Assembly: GCF_900095185.1 (NCBI RefSeq)
Contig: NZ_LT606948.1
Coordinates: 310,001 to 374,000 of the forward strand
Length of the DNA: 64,000 nucleotides
Direction: 5' to 3'
Origin: Polynucleobacter necessarius
GTDB taxonomy: Bacteria > Pseudomonadota > Gammaproteobacteria > Burkholderiales > Burkholderiaceae
Part shown: in pieces, positions 1 through 10,030 of the stretch
Layout: each line of letters opens with the position of its first letter
How positions within the stretch are numbered: the first letter of the stretch is position 1
Position numbers and translations under genes: made by a program
The notes under the pieces: generated by a model
Databases searched by the model: none
Told to the model about the DNA's origin: nothing
What the model saw: the letters and a program-made list of their open reading frames with translations, nothing else

Positions 1-2135
1 TCTTCCAAGCCTTGCAAGAAATGCAGTGCATTATTACCTGTGACTGCCTCAACGCGACGAATACCGGCAGCAACACCGCCTTCTGAAACAATCTTCAAAC
101 TTCCAATATCGCCGGTACGGGCAACATGAGTGCCACCACACAGCTCTTTCGAGCTACCAATCTCTAAAACGCGTACCTCTTCGCCGTACTTTTCGCCGAA
201 GAGCATTATTGCGCCAGTTTTTTGAGCGTCATCCAATGACATCACTTTGCCTGAGGTTGCAGTGTTTTCCAAGATCTCTTGATTAACGATGTCTTCAATA
301 CGGCGAATTTGTTGAGCCGTAATCGGGGCGTTATGCGTAAAGTCAAAACGGGTTTTTGTTGCATCAACTAAAGATCCCTTTTGCTGCACATGGTCACCCA
401 ACACTTCGCGTAATGCTTTATGCAAGATATGGGTTGCACTATGGTTACGCATCGTATCGCTTCTTTGTTGAGCATCAACTAGGGCATTCAGAGAATCACC
501 CACCCTAATCTCACCTTCAAGGACTTCGCCCTGATGGCCAAATACGTCGGCCTGAATCTTGAAGGCATCCTCTACGGCAAAGCGGACGCTTTCGTTACGA
601 AGCTCACCCTTGTCGCCGACCTGGCCACCGGATTCAGCATAGAAAGGAGTATTGTCTAAAACAATAACTACTGCATCGCCCGCTTTAACCGACTGCACAG
701 CGGAACCATCCACATAGAGTGCGGTTACCTTGGCACCCTCATGTTTTAGAGTGTCATACCCATGGAACTGGGTAGGTTTACCTTTGTATTCCAGTCCCTG
801 TGCTACTTTGAACTTACCAGCTGCTCTCGCTTGGTCGCGCTGCTTTTGCATCGCCACCTCAAACCCACCCGCATCGACAGAAACACCCCGCTCACGACAA
901 ACGTCAGCAGTCAAGTCTAAGGGGAAGCCAAAGGTATCATGCAGACGGAACGCTGTTTCACCGTCCACTACTTTTGCACCACCAGCTAAGGCGCCATCTA
1001 AAATTTCCATGCCATTGGCAATCGTTTGGAAAAAGCGCTCTTCTTCTTGCTTAATGATTGCGCTAACTTTGTCTTGTGCAGCACGCAATTCTGGATAAGC
1101 ATCACCCATCTCTTTCACAAGTGCAGGCACCAGTTGATAGAAGAATGGCTTGCGCGCACCCAGCTTATAGCCATGACGAATCGCACGCCGTGCTATGCGA
1201 CGCAGCACATAGCCACGTCCAGCATTACCAGGAATCACACCATCTACAACAATAAAACTACATGCCCGAATATGGTCAGCAATTACCTTTAATGAAGGGC
1301 TATCAGCATCACAGTTTTCACCTCCGGCTGCATCAACCGCATCCTTTGCCGCCTTGAGGAGATTGACAAAGAGGTCGATTTCATAATTGGAGTGTACGTG
1401 CCGCAAAACTGCGGCAATTCTCTCGAGACCCATACCAGTATCAACGCTAGGTTTAGATAGCGGATGCATCACACCCGCTTCATCACGATTGAACTGCATA
1501 AACACGTTATTCCAAATTTCGATAAAACGATCACCGTCCTCATCCGGACTGCCTGGGGGGCCGCCAGCAATATGTTCGCCGTGGTCATAAAAAATTTCAG
1601 TGCAAGGGCCGCAGGGGCCTGTATCGCCCATCATCCAAAAATTATCAGAGACATAGCGCGCACCTTTGTTATCACCAATACGAATGATGCGATCGGCTGG
1701 AACACCTATTTGCTTATTCCAAATCTCATAAGCCTCGTCATCTTCGGCATATACGGTAACTAAGAGCTTTTCCTTTGGCAACATGAATACCTGCGTTAAT
1801 AAATCCCAGGCAAATTGAATCGCCTCTTTTTTGAAATAGTCTCCAAAAGAGAAATTTCCCAGCATTTCAAAAAAAGTATGGTGACGAGCCGTGTAACCGA
1901 CGTTATCCAAGTCATTGTGCTTACCCCCCGCTCGGATGCACTTTTGGGCAGTCGTCGCACGGTGATAGGGGCGCTTATCAAAGCCTAAAAATACGTCCTT
2001 GAATTGGTTCATACCTGCATTGGTAAATAGCAGGGTAGGATCATCACCCGGCACTACAGGGCTGGAGGAGACGATTTGGTGGCCATTTTGGGCAAAGAAA
2101 TCCAGGTAAGTCTGGCGAATTTGGGAGACTTTCAT
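1..2135 (-). CDS. alaS: alanyl-tRNA synthetase, 3' end cut by window edge
   Basis: Charges tRNA-Ala with alanine in the cytoplasm. About 711 of the usual ~875 codons are present; the missing part is the C-terminal oligomerisation region. The frame starts at the ATG at 2133-2135 ([14 protein letters not shown]). It is open to the window edge: the class II catalytic core comes first, then the editing-domain zinc motif HSATH near residue 563 and CGGTH near residue 665. Both lie at the spacing known from E. coli AlaRS, which argues against any hidden frameshift. It is transcribed away from tctB, with about 120 bp of shared upstream region. Confidence 0.95.
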   Translation of the reverse strand, partial: MKVSQIRQTYLDFFAQNGHQIVSSSPVVPGDDPTLLFTNAGMNQFKDVFLGFDKRPYHRATTAQKCIRAGGKHNDLDNVGYTARHHTFFEMLGNFSFGDYFKKEAIQFAWDLLTQVFMLPKEKLLVTVYAEDDEAYEIWNKQIGVPADRIIRIGDNKGARYVSDNFWMMGDTGPCGPCTEIFYDHGEHIAGGPPGSPDEDGDRFIEIWNNVFMQFNRDEAGVMHPLSKPSVDTGMGLERIAAVLRHVHSNYEIDLFVNLLKAAKDAVDAAGGENCDADSPSLKVIADHIRACSFIVVDGVIPGNAGRGYVLRRIARRAIRHGYKLGARKPFFYQLVPALVKEMGDAYPELRAAQDKVSAIIKQEEERFFQTIANGMEILDGALAGGAKVVDGETAFRLHDTFGFPLDLTADVCRERGVSVDAGGFEVAMQKQRDQARAAGKFKVAQGLEYKGKPTQFHGYDTLKHEGAKVTALYVDGSAVQSVKAGDAVVIVLDNTPFYAESGGQVGDKGELRNESVRFAVEDAFKIQADVFGHQGEVLEGEIRVGDSLNALVDAQQRSDTMRNHSATHILHKALREVLGDHVQQKGSLVDATKTRFDFTHNAPITAQQIRRIEDIVNQEILENTATSGKVMSLDDAQKTGAIMLFGEKYGEEVRVLEIGSSKELCGGTHVARTGDIGSLKIVSEGGVAAGIRRVEAVTGNNALHFLQGLE

Positions 2136-2257
2136 AACAATAATTATCGCATTGGCACTAGCCTAGGGCAAACGCTAGGTCATAAGGCCCAAACCTGCCT
2201 TACAATTCGACGACATCAATAAAAATTGGCAGGTAAGTCGACAACAGGGAGAGCATC

Positions 2258-2719
2258 TTGAAAATTCGCAATCAACGGGATTTTGGGGCTGGGGTCATGT
2301 ACATAGTCATCGGCGCCTTCTTTGCCATCGTGGCAACCCAATATCCAATGGGAACTGCCGCCAAAATGGGTCCAGGCTATTTTCCCTTCTATTTAGGCAT
2401 CTTGATGTTCCTCTTGGGCGTCTTGGTAACTATGAAGGCCTTTGGTGCAAAAGCAGCCATTGCATCTATCCCTAAATTTAATTGGCGCATCATGGCGCAA
2501 ATAACTGGTGCAGTAGTTCTCTATGGCCTCTTACTTCCGCATCTGGGCTTCTTGATTGCTGTAGTGGTTTTGGTTTTTGTTGCCGCTAGCACCAGCAAAG
2601 AATTTACTTGGAAAGGCACTCTTATTAATGCGGCCTTTTTGGTGACCTTTACTTATTCAGTATTTGCGTTGGGATTGAAACTTCAGTTCCCGCTTCTGCC
2701 TGTATTTCTACAACAATAA
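2258..2719 (+). CDS. tctB: tripartite tricarboxylate transporter, small membrane subunit TctB
   Basis: Small four-helix inner-membrane subunit of a TTT-family transporter, which imports carboxylates with a periplasmic TctC-type binding protein. 153 residues, with hydrophobic segments at about 14-30, 42-60, 82-110 and 125-145 and the family's GPGYFP motif near residue 38. The start is TTG at 2258, preceded by a good AGGGAGAG ribosome site at 2246-2253; no upstream ATG fits. tctA follows 19 bp downstream, clearly one operon. The usual tctC partner is not adjacent, so substrate cannot be deduced. Confidence 0.88.
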   Translation: MKIRNQRDFGAGVMYIVIGAFFAIVATQYPMGTAAKMGPGYFPFYLGILMFLLGVLVTMKAFGAKAAIASIPKFNWRIMAQITGAVVLYGLLLPHLGFLIAVVVLVFVAASTSKEFTWKGTLINAAFLVTFTYSVFALGLKLQFPLLPVFLQQ

Positions 2720-2738
2720 CAAACCGGGACTTTGAAAA

Positions 2739-4241
2739 ATGGATTTATTCACAAACCTAGCTCTCGGTTTTGATACCGCGTTCACACTCCAGAATCTTCT
2801 GTACTGCCTGATTGGCTGTATCTTAGGTACCTTAATTGGTGTTTTGCCTGGCCTGGGACCAATCGTCACAATTGCAATGCTGTTACCTGCGACCTATGCG
2901 TTACCTCCAATCGCCGCCTTAATTATGTTGGCTGGTATTTACTACGGCTCACAGTACGGCGGATCAACCACAGCAATTCTTCTCAATATTCCGGGAGAGA
3001 CGTCCTCGGTCGTAACCGCAATCGATGGATACCAAATGGCTCGTAATGGGCGTGCTGGTGTTGCACTCTTCACCGCTGGTATGGGCTCTTTCTTTGCAGG
3101 CTGCGTAGCGACTTTGGTATTGGCTGCTTTTGCAGCACCCCTCTCTCAACTAGCCTTTCAGTTTGGCCCAGCAGAGTATTTCTCGCTGATGGTCTTGGGC
3201 TTGATCGGTGCGGTTGTGTTGGCCTCTGGCTCTTTAATCAAAGCGATCGGCATGATCATCCTAGGGCTCTTGATTGGCTTGATTGGCACCGATGTGAACT
3301 CTGGCGTTTCACGCTATGCATTCGATATTCCCGAGTTGAGCGACGGTATTGGCTTCGTAGCCGTTGCCATGGGCGTCTTCGGATTTGCCGAAATTATGGG
3401 CAACCTGGAGAAATCCGGTGATGATGAGGGATTCCTCAACACACTCACCAGCATGGTTCCCACTAAAAATGACGTTAAACGCATGATTCCCTCAATTTTG
3501 CGTGGCACCACCATTGGTTCCATTCTGGGTATCTTGCCAGGAGGCGGTGCTGCTCTGGCAGCCTTCGGCGCCTATTCTGTCGAGAAAAAATCCTCCAAGT
3601 ACAGCCATGAATTTGGCAAAGGTGCAATTGAAGGGGTTGCTGGTCCTGAAGCAGCAAACAATGCTGCTGCACAAACCTCATTCATTCCATTGCTAACATT
3701 AGGCATTCCACCAAATGCGGTAATGGCCTTGATGGTTGGTGCGATGACTATTCATAACATTCAACCAGGCCCACAAGTAATGACCAGTAACCCAGCATTG
3801 TTCTGGGGTCTAATCGCCTCTATGTGGATAGGTAACATGATGTTGATTCTCCTGAACTTGCCACTCATCGGCATCTGGGTGAAGCTCTTGAAGATTCCGT
3901 ATCGTTTTCTCTACCCAGCAATTTTGGTGTTCTGCTGTATCGGTGTTTACACGGTGAATAACACCGTGTTTGACGTATATGTCACTGCAGGCTTTGGCTT
4001 GATTGGCTACCTATTCTTCAAACTGGGTTGCGAACCCCCTCCATTACTCTTGGGTTTCGTTCTTGGACCCATGATGGAAGAGAACTTCCGCCGTGCCTTA
4101 TTGCTATCTCGGGGCGACTTTACAACCTTTGTAACCCGCCCACTCTCCTTAGGTTTGCTGATTGCCGCAGCCCTCTTAGTTGTGATCGTGGTATTACCAG
4201 CAGTGAAGCAGCCTCGTGAAGAGGTTTTCGTCGAGGATTAA
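2739..4241 (+). CDS. tctA: tripartite tricarboxylate transporter, large permease subunit TctA
   Basis: Large (500 aa, normal length) polytopic permease of the TTT family (PF01970). Two family signatures are visible, one in each half of the internally duplicated protein: GVLPGLGPIVTIAMLLPA near residue 35 and GILPGGGAALAAFGAY near residue 263. Hydrophobic helices run throughout and the frame is clean. It follows tctB closely and presumably forms the membrane complex with it. In Burkholderiaceae orphan TctC (Bug) proteins encoded elsewhere often serve such permeases, so the lack of tctC here does not prove inactivity. Substrate (citrate, other carboxylate) unknown. Confidence 0.92.
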   Translation: MDLFTNLALGFDTAFTLQNLLYCLIGCILGTLIGVLPGLGPIVTIAMLLPATYALPPIAALIMLAGIYYGSQYGGSTTAILLNIPGETSSVVTAIDGYQMARNGRAGVALFTAGMGSFFAGCVATLVLAAFAAPLSQLAFQFGPAEYFSLMVLGLIGAVVLASGSLIKAIGMIILGLLIGLIGTDVNSGVSRYAFDIPELSDGIGFVAVAMGVFGFAEIMGNLEKSGDDEGFLNTLTSMVPTKNDVKRMIPSILRGTTIGSILGILPGGGAALAAFGAYSVEKKSSKYSHEFGKGAIEGVAGPEAANNAAAQTSFIPLLTLGIPPNAVMALMVGAMTIHNIQPGPQVMTSNPALFWGLIASMWIGNMMLILLNLPLIGIWVKLLKIPYRFLYPAILVFCCIGVYTVNNTVFDVYVTAGFGLIGYLFFKLGCEPPPLLLGFVLGPMMEENFRRALLLSRGDFTTFVTRPLSLGLLIAAALLVVIVVLPAVKQPREEVFVED

Positions 4242-4254
4242 TTCCCGCTCCTCT

Positions 4255-4296
4255 CGAAAAAAGAGCCCGCCGCAGTAGTTTGCAGGCTTTTTCTTT
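4255..4296 (+). terminator. possible intrinsic terminator after tctA
   Basis: Imperfect hairpin with arms near 4260-4274 (AAAAGAGCCCGC type) and 4282-4294 (GCAGGCTTTTTCT) followed by T-rich DNA, just after the tctA stop. One mismatch in the stem. It would separate the tct operon from glnS. Confidence 0.5.
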
Positions 4297-4320
4297 ATGG
4301 ACTGAGGTTTTCTCTACAAT

Positions 4321-6099
4321 GTGGCTATGTCTCAAGATAGCAAACCATTCAAAGCCAATACCAGCGCAGTTACCGAGCCATCTAATTTCTTGCGTCAGAT
4401 CATCGATCACGATTTAGCCAGTGGGGCTTTTTCACAACGTACAAATTTAGCAGGCGAAGCGATCCCATCGATCATTACGCGTTTCCCACCTGAACCAAAT
4501 GGCTATCTGCATATTGGTCATGCCAAAAGTATTTGCTTGAATTTTGGCTTGGCTGCTGATTACAACAATCAATCAGGAGGGGCGCGCTGCAATATGCGCC
4601 TGGATGACACTAATCCAGTCACAGAAGATATTGAATACGCTGACAGTATTTTGGATGCGGTGAAGTGGTTAGGATTTGATTGGGGCACCCATCTTTATCA
4701 TGCCAGCGACTACTTCGACAAACTTTATGAGTTTGCTGAGATCCTGATTCAGAATAGCAAGGCCTATGTTGATAGTCAAAGCGCCGATGACATTCACTCA
4801 AATCGCGGTCACTTCGGCCAAGCAGGAATAAATAGCCCTTATCGCGACCGCAGCCCAGAAGAAAATCTGCAGCTATTTCGAGAGATGCGTGATGCTAAAT
4901 TTAAAGATGGTGAACATGTTCTTCGCTTGAAGATTGATATGGCACACCCCAATATCGTGATGCGTGATCCTGTGGTTTATCGCATTCGCCATACTGATCA
5001 TCATCGCACTGGCAGTAAGTGGTGCATATACCCTTTATATGACTTCACACACTGCATCTCTGATGCCCTAGAAAACGTCTCTCACTCCATCTGTACTCTG
5101 GAGTTTGAGAACAATCGTCCACTTTATGACTGGATAGTAAATTCACTTAAAGAATTAGGCGTCTTCAAAGACCCCGTGCCACATCAATATGAATTTGCTC
5201 GTCTAAATCTAACCTACACCATCACCAGCAAACGCAAACTTCTGCAGTTAGTTGAAGAAAAGCATGTTGAGGGCTGGGATGATCCAAGAATGCCAACGAT
5301 GGTTGGCATTCGCCGACGTGGCTATACACCAGAGAGTATTCGCTTATTCTGCGAGCGCATTGGCGTTTCTAAGGCCGATAGCTGGATTGATATGAGGACC
5401 TTAGATCAAGCGCTCCGAGATGATCTGGAGCTTCGCGCTCCTCGTGCTACCGCAGTACTTAAACCACTCAAACTAGTTGTGCAAAACTTTGATGCCTCTA
5501 CAAGCGAATCCTGCTCTGCACCTCGCCATCCTAATCATCCAGAATGGGGTAATCGAGAATTCCATTTCACACGCGAGTTATGGATTGAAGCCGATGACTT
5601 TATGCAAGAGCCTGGAAAGGGCTTCTTCCGACTATACCCACCGATTGGCGATCAACCCGGTAGTCGTGTGCGCTTGTGCCATGGCTTTGTGGTGGAATGC
5701 ACTGGTTTTGAGACTGATCCACAGGGAACTGTCACTCAAGTCAAGGTGATCTACTTTCCAGATAGCAAAAGCGGTACGCCTGGCTCTAATAACTATAAGG
5801 TTAAAGGCAATATCCATTGGATCAGCGCTGCGGATGCTATTCCGGCTGAAGTACGTTTATACGACCACCTCTTTACCGATCCACATCCAGACAGCGGCGA
5901 TAAGAATTTCTTGGACACCATTAATCCTGACTCCAAGCAAACCATTTCTACCTACCTAGAATCCTGCATGAAGGATGTCAAATCTGAAGATCGTTTTCAA
6001 TTTGAACGCCATGGTTATTTTATTGCAGACATGAATGATTCCAAGCCTGGCAAACCCGTATTTAATCGTACGGTTGGTCTCAAGAATTCTTGGAAATAG
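4321..6099 (+). CDS. glnS: glutaminyl-tRNA synthetase
   Basis: Class I synthetase that attaches glutamine to tRNA-Gln. 592 residues (592 codons from GTG 4321; ATG 4327 is an equally plausible start), slightly longer than the 554 of E. coli. The HIGH motif appears in PPEPNGYLHIGHAKS at about residues 56-70 and the KMSKS-equivalent as ITSKRKL near 300. The C-terminal anticodon-binding beta-barrels follow. The frame is intact. The 3' end overlaps the convergent epimerase gene by 20 bp. Presence of GlnRS is typical of beta- and gammaproteobacteria. Confidence 0.96.
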   Translation: MAMSQDSKPFKANTSAVTEPSNFLRQIIDHDLASGAFSQRTNLAGEAIPSIITRFPPEPNGYLHIGHAKSICLNFGLAADYNNQSGGARCNMRLDDTNPVTEDIEYADSILDAVKWLGFDWGTHLYHASDYFDKLYEFAEILIQNSKAYVDSQSADDIHSNRGHFGQAGINSPYRDRSPEENLQLFREMRDAKFKDGEHVLRLKIDMAHPNIVMRDPVVYRIRHTDHHRTGSKWCIYPLYDFTHCISDALENVSHSICTLEFENNRPLYDWIVNSLKELGVFKDPVPHQYEFARLNLTYTITSKRKLLQLVEEKHVEGWDDPRMPTMVGIRRRGYTPESIRLFCERIGVSKADSWIDMRTLDQALRDDLELRAPRATAVLKPLKLVVQNFDASTSESCSAPRHPNHPEWGNREFHFTRELWIEADDFMQEPGKGFFRLYPPIGDQPGSRVRLCHGFVVECTGFETDPQGTVTQVKVIYFPDSKSGTPGSNNYKVKGNIHWISAADAIPAEVRLYDHLFTDPHPDSGDKNFLDTINPDSKQTISTYLESCMKDVKSEDRFQFERHGYFIADMNDSKPGKPVFNRTVGLKNSWK

Positions 6100-6976
6100 T
6101 TTTCAAAAAATGTCCTACGCTTGGATAGCGTAGTGGCGTTTTGAGTTCTTGTAAGCGGGTGCTCGTGACCCTGCGAGATTCGCGCATAAATGACCACAGC
6201 ATAGGACTCACCATTTTCTGCAACTCACTAGCGGGTAAGCGCTTGGGTCTTTCCAAGCCAAAAGCATCAGCGATCTCATTAAAGTAATCACCCATTTTGG
6301 TTTCACCACCATCGCAAGCATTAATGATGCGCTGGGGCTTGCCGTGATAAACAGCCCCACAAATTAGCCGCGCCAAGTCATCGCTGTGAATATGATTGGA
6401 ATAGGCATCTTCCTCTGGCACTAGGGCAGGGGTTTGCGCATGAAGACGATCTATCGGGAGGCGATTGGCAGCATAAATTCCAGGCACTCGCAAAATGGTT
6501 AATACAATACCGTGGGCTGGTGCCCATAATCGAAGTACACACTCAGCATCTACCCGTCTTTTAGCGCGGTCACTCTCTGGATTGACTAGGGTTGTCTCGC
6601 TTACTTTAGCGCCTCGCTGATCACCATAAACACCCGTAGTACTGATATAAATGAGGCGCCTGACGGTATTAGAGCCTTGGGCTAAAATTCGAATTAGGTT
6701 GCGGGTTCGGCAATCACGATTTTCACTATTTTGAGGCGGCGCCAAATGAATAACAGTTTGCGCTAGACCATCAAGACGCCATAGAGATTCTGGATGATCT
6801 AGATTACCCAAAATGGGAATTGCGCCAACCTCCCTCAACTCCTGAAAGCGATTTTGTTGAGAAGTCAGAGCAAAAACACGATGGCCTCGAACAAGCCTGG
6901 TAGCTACGCGACGTCCGATATCTCCACAACCAATGATCAGGACTGAAGGTTTACCAAAAGATTGCATAAGTAACAT
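6080..6976 (-). CDS. NAD-dependent epimerase/dehydratase-like protein (extended SDR)
   Basis: 298-residue Rossmann-fold protein resembling the YeeZ group of atypical extended short-chain dehydrogenases. The N-terminus has the nucleotide-binding glycine motif IIGCGDIGRRVA (about residues 14-25). The segment YISTTGVYGD near residue 110 matches the active-site strand, but the canonical Tyr-xxx-Lys pair is not obvious. The start could be either ATG 6976 or the ATG three codons later (MQSF). It converges on glnS with a 20 bp overlap and lies divergent from the ruined oxidoreductase. Substrate unknown; the frame is intact, so it is probably functional. Confidence 0.8.
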   Translation of the reverse strand: MLLMQSFGKPSVLIIGCGDIGRRVATRLVRGHRVFALTSQQNRFQELREVGAIPILGNLDHPESLWRLDGLAQTVIHLAPPQNSENRDCRTRNLIRILAQGSNTVRRLIYISTTGVYGDQRGAKVSETTLVNPESDRAKRRVDAECVLRLWAPAHGIVLTILRVPGIYAANRLPIDRLHAQTPALVPEEDAYSNHIHSDDLARLICGAVYHGKPQRIINACDGGETKMGDYFNEIADAFGLERPKRLPASELQKMVSPMLWSFMRESRRVTSTRLQELKTPLRYPSVGHFLKTISKNS

Positions 6977-6997
6977 CGTAACGACTTATTAAAAGGA

Positions 6998-8037
6998 ATG
7001 AGAGTGTCTTATCAAGTCACGCTCAAAACGAGCGGCAAACCATTTACTATGAATCTAGACGAAACGCTTCTGGAAGGCCGCCCTACGTCAAGGAATTAAC
7101 CTACCCTATGGCTGTAAAAATAGGGCCTGTGACTCTTTCAAGGATAAAGTTTTAGAAGGTCAAGTGAGTCATGGTCAGCATAGCGATAGCGCTCTTAGTA
7201 AGACCAGTGAAACGGCTGGGAGCATTTTGTTTTGCTGCTCCCATCCCCAATCGGACCTCCTCATTGAGGCCCGGGAAGTCCAAGGTGCAGGCAGATATTG
7301 CTATTCGTAAGATCCCGCGCCGAGTCAACACCATCAGCAAACCCAGTGATGCTGTAGCGATTCTAAAGCTCCAGCTACCTGCCGCTGAACGCTTCCAGTT
7401 TTTAGCGGGGCAGTTCTTCTCAAAGATGGTCAGCGTCGCGCTTACTCCATTGCTAACGCACCAGCTCAAGAGGAGGGCCCCTTGAGCTGCATATCCGCCA
7501 TCTTCCAGGTGGTTTATTTACGGATTTTGTCTTCGGGACAGTCACTCCCGCCTTAAAAGAAAAAGATATTCTTCATTTTGAGGGGCCCCTAGGCAGCTTC
7601 TTTTTAAGAGAAGGCTCCAAAAAACCGATTCTGTTTGTTGTCGCAGGTACAGGCTTTGCCCCCATCAAATCCATCATCGAATAAATGCAAGCAAAGAAAA
7701 TGGCACAACCTATGCACTTATATTGGGGTGGAAGACGTCCCAGTGATTTGTATTTAGATGAACCATTCAAATCTTGGAGAAAAAGAAGTGCCAGACTTTA
7801 AATACACCCCTGTGATTTCGGCTGCCTTAGTGGAAGACAGCCGTCTAGGGCGCACTGGTTTTGTCCATCAGCCGTCATGGTAGACCACCCCAATATACAG
7901 GATTTCCAGGTATACCCCTGCGGGGCTCCGGTAATGGTTAATACCGCCGAAACGGCTTTTCATCTAAATGTCATCTCCCTGAAGAAGAATTCTTTGCGAA
8001 CTCCTTTACCAGCGCGGCTGATTTAGCCACAGTCTAA
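6998..8037 (+). pseudogene. broken 2Fe-2S/FAD oxidoreductase (CDP-6-deoxy-glucoseen reductase-like)
   Basis: Relic of a ~345-residue electron-transfer reductase: N-terminal plant-type 2Fe-2S ferredoxin domain, then FAD and NAD binding domains. The start ATG 6998 (MRVSYQVTLKTSGKPF) is readable for ~26 codons. An extra C in GGCCGCCC near 7077-7084 then shifts the frame into a stop. The cluster motif, expected as CKNGACGSCK, now reads CKNRACDSFK, so one cluster cysteine is gone. A deletion near 7415, an in-frame TAA at 7682-7684 and several further shifts break the FAD/NAD half; LFVVAGTGFAPIKSI is still recognisable near 7638. The end is the TAA at 8035-8037. It cannot make a working enzyme. Confidence 0.9.
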
Positions 8038-8105
8038 GAACAGTAAAAGTCGATTTAGCGAGATAATACAAACTTAACCTCACCAACCTATCACCCTAAA
8101 CCAGC

Positions 8106-9299
8106 ATGAATAAGTCAATCCAGCCCATTGATACCCATTCAGTTATGTTTATCACCCCTCGTCCTGAGGTGATCATGGTTAAAGGTAAAGGCTCATGGCT
8201 AAGTGATAATAATGGCAAACGCTATTTAGATTTCTTACAGGGTTGGGCTGTGAATTGCTTGGGTCATTGCAATCCAGGCATGATTGAGGCGCTCAACACT
8301 CAAGCAAAGCAGCTAATCAATCCTAGCCCAGCGTTTTACAACGAACCTATGGTTGGCCTATCTAATTTACTGACAGAAAATAGTTGTTTTGACAAAGTCT
8401 TTTTTGCAAATAGCGGTGCAGAAGCTAACGAGGGTGCGATCAAGCTTGCCCGCAAGTGGGGGCAACTGAACAAAGCTGGCGCCTTTGAAATCATTACCTT
8501 TGATCACAGCTTTCATGGTCGCACCTTGGCCACCATGAGCGCCTCTGGAAAACCAAACTGGGATACGATGTTCGCCCCTCAGGTGGCAGGATTTCCTAAA
8601 GCAGATTTAAACGATTTAGAGTCTGTGCAAAGGCTAGTGACCGATAAAACCGTGGCAGTCATGCTAGAGCCAGTTCAAGGCGAAGGTGGCGTTATACCAA
8701 CTACCCATGAATTTATTCGTGAACTACGCAAGTTCACCAAAAAAAACAATATTCTATTGATTGCCGATGAAGTGCAAGCAGGTTGCGGTCGTACTGGAAC
8801 ACTCTTTGCTTACCAAAACTACGGTATCGAGCCTGACATCATGACCTTGGGTAAAGGAATTGGTGGTGGTGTTCCGTTGGCAGCGCTACTGGCAACGAAT
8901 GAAGTTGCTTGCTTTGTGCCTGGTGATCAAGGCGGCACCTATAACGGCAATCCATTAATGGCTGCTGTAGGGATCAGCGTGATTGAACAATTACTTGCCC
9001 CTGGATTTTTGGAAAATGTAAAAGCCAAAGGGGCATTGCTCAAATCCGAGTTACTCAAACTGGCTGCAGAATTTAATTTAGAGGGTGAACGTGGTGAAGG
9101 CTTGTTACGTGCCCTCATGCTGGGTAAAGATATTGGCCCAAAACTGGTTGAACTTGCGCGAGATCGCAACCCTGAAGGTTTGCTGATTAACTCACCAAGA
9201 CCAAATTTACTCCGTTTTATGCCCGCTTTAAATGTCTCTGATGAAGAAATTCTTCAGACGAGCAGCATGTTGCGTGAGCTGCTTAAAGAAGTTGCTTAA
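8106..9299 (+). CDS. argD: acetylornithine aminotransferase family (PLP class III)
   Basis: PLP-dependent class III transaminase of 397 residues, the normal ArgD length. It moves an amino group between glutamate and N-acetylglutamate semialdehyde in arginine synthesis. Visible: the substrate/PLP loop FFANSGAEANEGAIKLARKW near 98-117, the FDHSFHGRT motif near 137, LIADEVQAGCGRTG near 218, and the PLP lysine in TLGKGIGGGVPLA near 247. argG and argF are also in this window, supporting an arginine role. Related class III enzymes (succinylornithine, ornithine or GABA transaminases) cannot be excluded from sequence alone. Confidence 0.85.
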   Translation: MNKSIQPIDTHSVMFITPRPEVIMVKGKGSWLSDNNGKRYLDFLQGWAVNCLGHCNPGMIEALNTQAKQLINPSPAFYNEPMVGLSNLLTENSCFDKVFFANSGAEANEGAIKLARKWGQLNKAGAFEIITFDHSFHGRTLATMSASGKPNWDTMFAPQVAGFPKADLNDLESVQRLVTDKTVAVMLEPVQGEGGVIPTTHEFIRELRKFTKKNNILLIADEVQAGCGRTGTLFAYQNYGIEPDIMTLGKGIGGGVPLAALLATNEVACFVPGDQGGTYNGNPLMAAVGISVIEQLLAPGFLENVKAKGALLKSELLKLAAEFNLEGERGEGLLRALMLGKDIGPKLVELARDRNPEGLLINSPRPNLLRFMPALNVSDEEILQTSSMLRELLKEVA

Positions 9300-9319
9300 G
9301 AGTCTTCAGCTCTGCCTTC

Positions 9320-10030
9320 TCACTCACCCAAGTAGGCATTCCTTACCCTAGTGTCTTCAAGCAGATCTTTACCTGATCCACTTAGGGTAACCAAACCGCT
9401 CTCCATGAGATAAGCCCGCTCTACCATCTGCAGAGCCAAACGAGCGTTCTGCTCTACTAACAAAATAGTCATTCCACTCGCAGACAAACTCCAAATCACA
9501 TCAAAACTCGTTTCTACCATGATGAGAGATAAGCCCATTGAGGGCTCGCCAAGCAATAGTAATTTTGGCTCAGCCATCATCGCTCTACCCATAGTAACCA
9601 TTTGTTGCCCACCCCCGGAGAGGGTGCCAGCCAACTGAGATAAGCACTTTTTAAGTCTTGGGAAACATAAAAACACCTCTTCAAGCTTGCGCTCAATTTC
9701 TTGAGTATTCGATTTTAAATAAGCACCCATTTGGAGATTTTCTAGGATCGTCATGCGCTTGAAGACTCCACGATCCTCTGGAACCATTCCCAAACCAAGT
9801 TGAACCAACTCATAAGCGGATCGTTTTTTAGCGGGCTGTTTAGAACATTCAATCTCACCAGCTAATGGAACCAACAAACCTGCAATCGCTTTAAGACTTG
9901 AGCTCTGCACCCTTGACGCCAATTAAAGCAACTAACTCCCCTTGATTCACATATAGATTGATTTCTTTCACAGCATTAATGCCGCCATAGGACACTTTTA
10001 GATCTTTCACATTTTTAGCAAGGTACTCAT
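9320..10030 (-). pseudogene. livF: broken branched-chain amino acid ABC ATPase LivF
   Basis: Last gene of a decayed liv operon. LivF-type ATPases (~235 aa) power branched-chain amino acid import. The start ATG 10030 overlaps the livG stop by one base (TAATG), but the frame breaks after about 7 codons in the N-terminus. The Walker A region is corrupted near 9905-9925 (an expected GANGAGKSS cannot be read). The readable C-terminal frame (9320-9922) has LSGGGQQM in place of the LSGGEQQM signature and LLLLGEPSMGL where Walker B needs LLLLDEP. The loss of the Walker B aspartate shows relaxed selection as well as frameshifts. Confidence 0.92.

Noticed and set aside
730..1763. Several plus-strand open frames of 67-122 codons
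   Set aside because: They lie antisense to alaS, have no family-like sequence, and vanish under the conserved AlaRS frame.
7152..7485. Overlapping 104-105 codon frames on both strands
   Set aside because: The plus frame is a piece of the ruined reductase and the minus frame is its shadow; neither is a separate gene.
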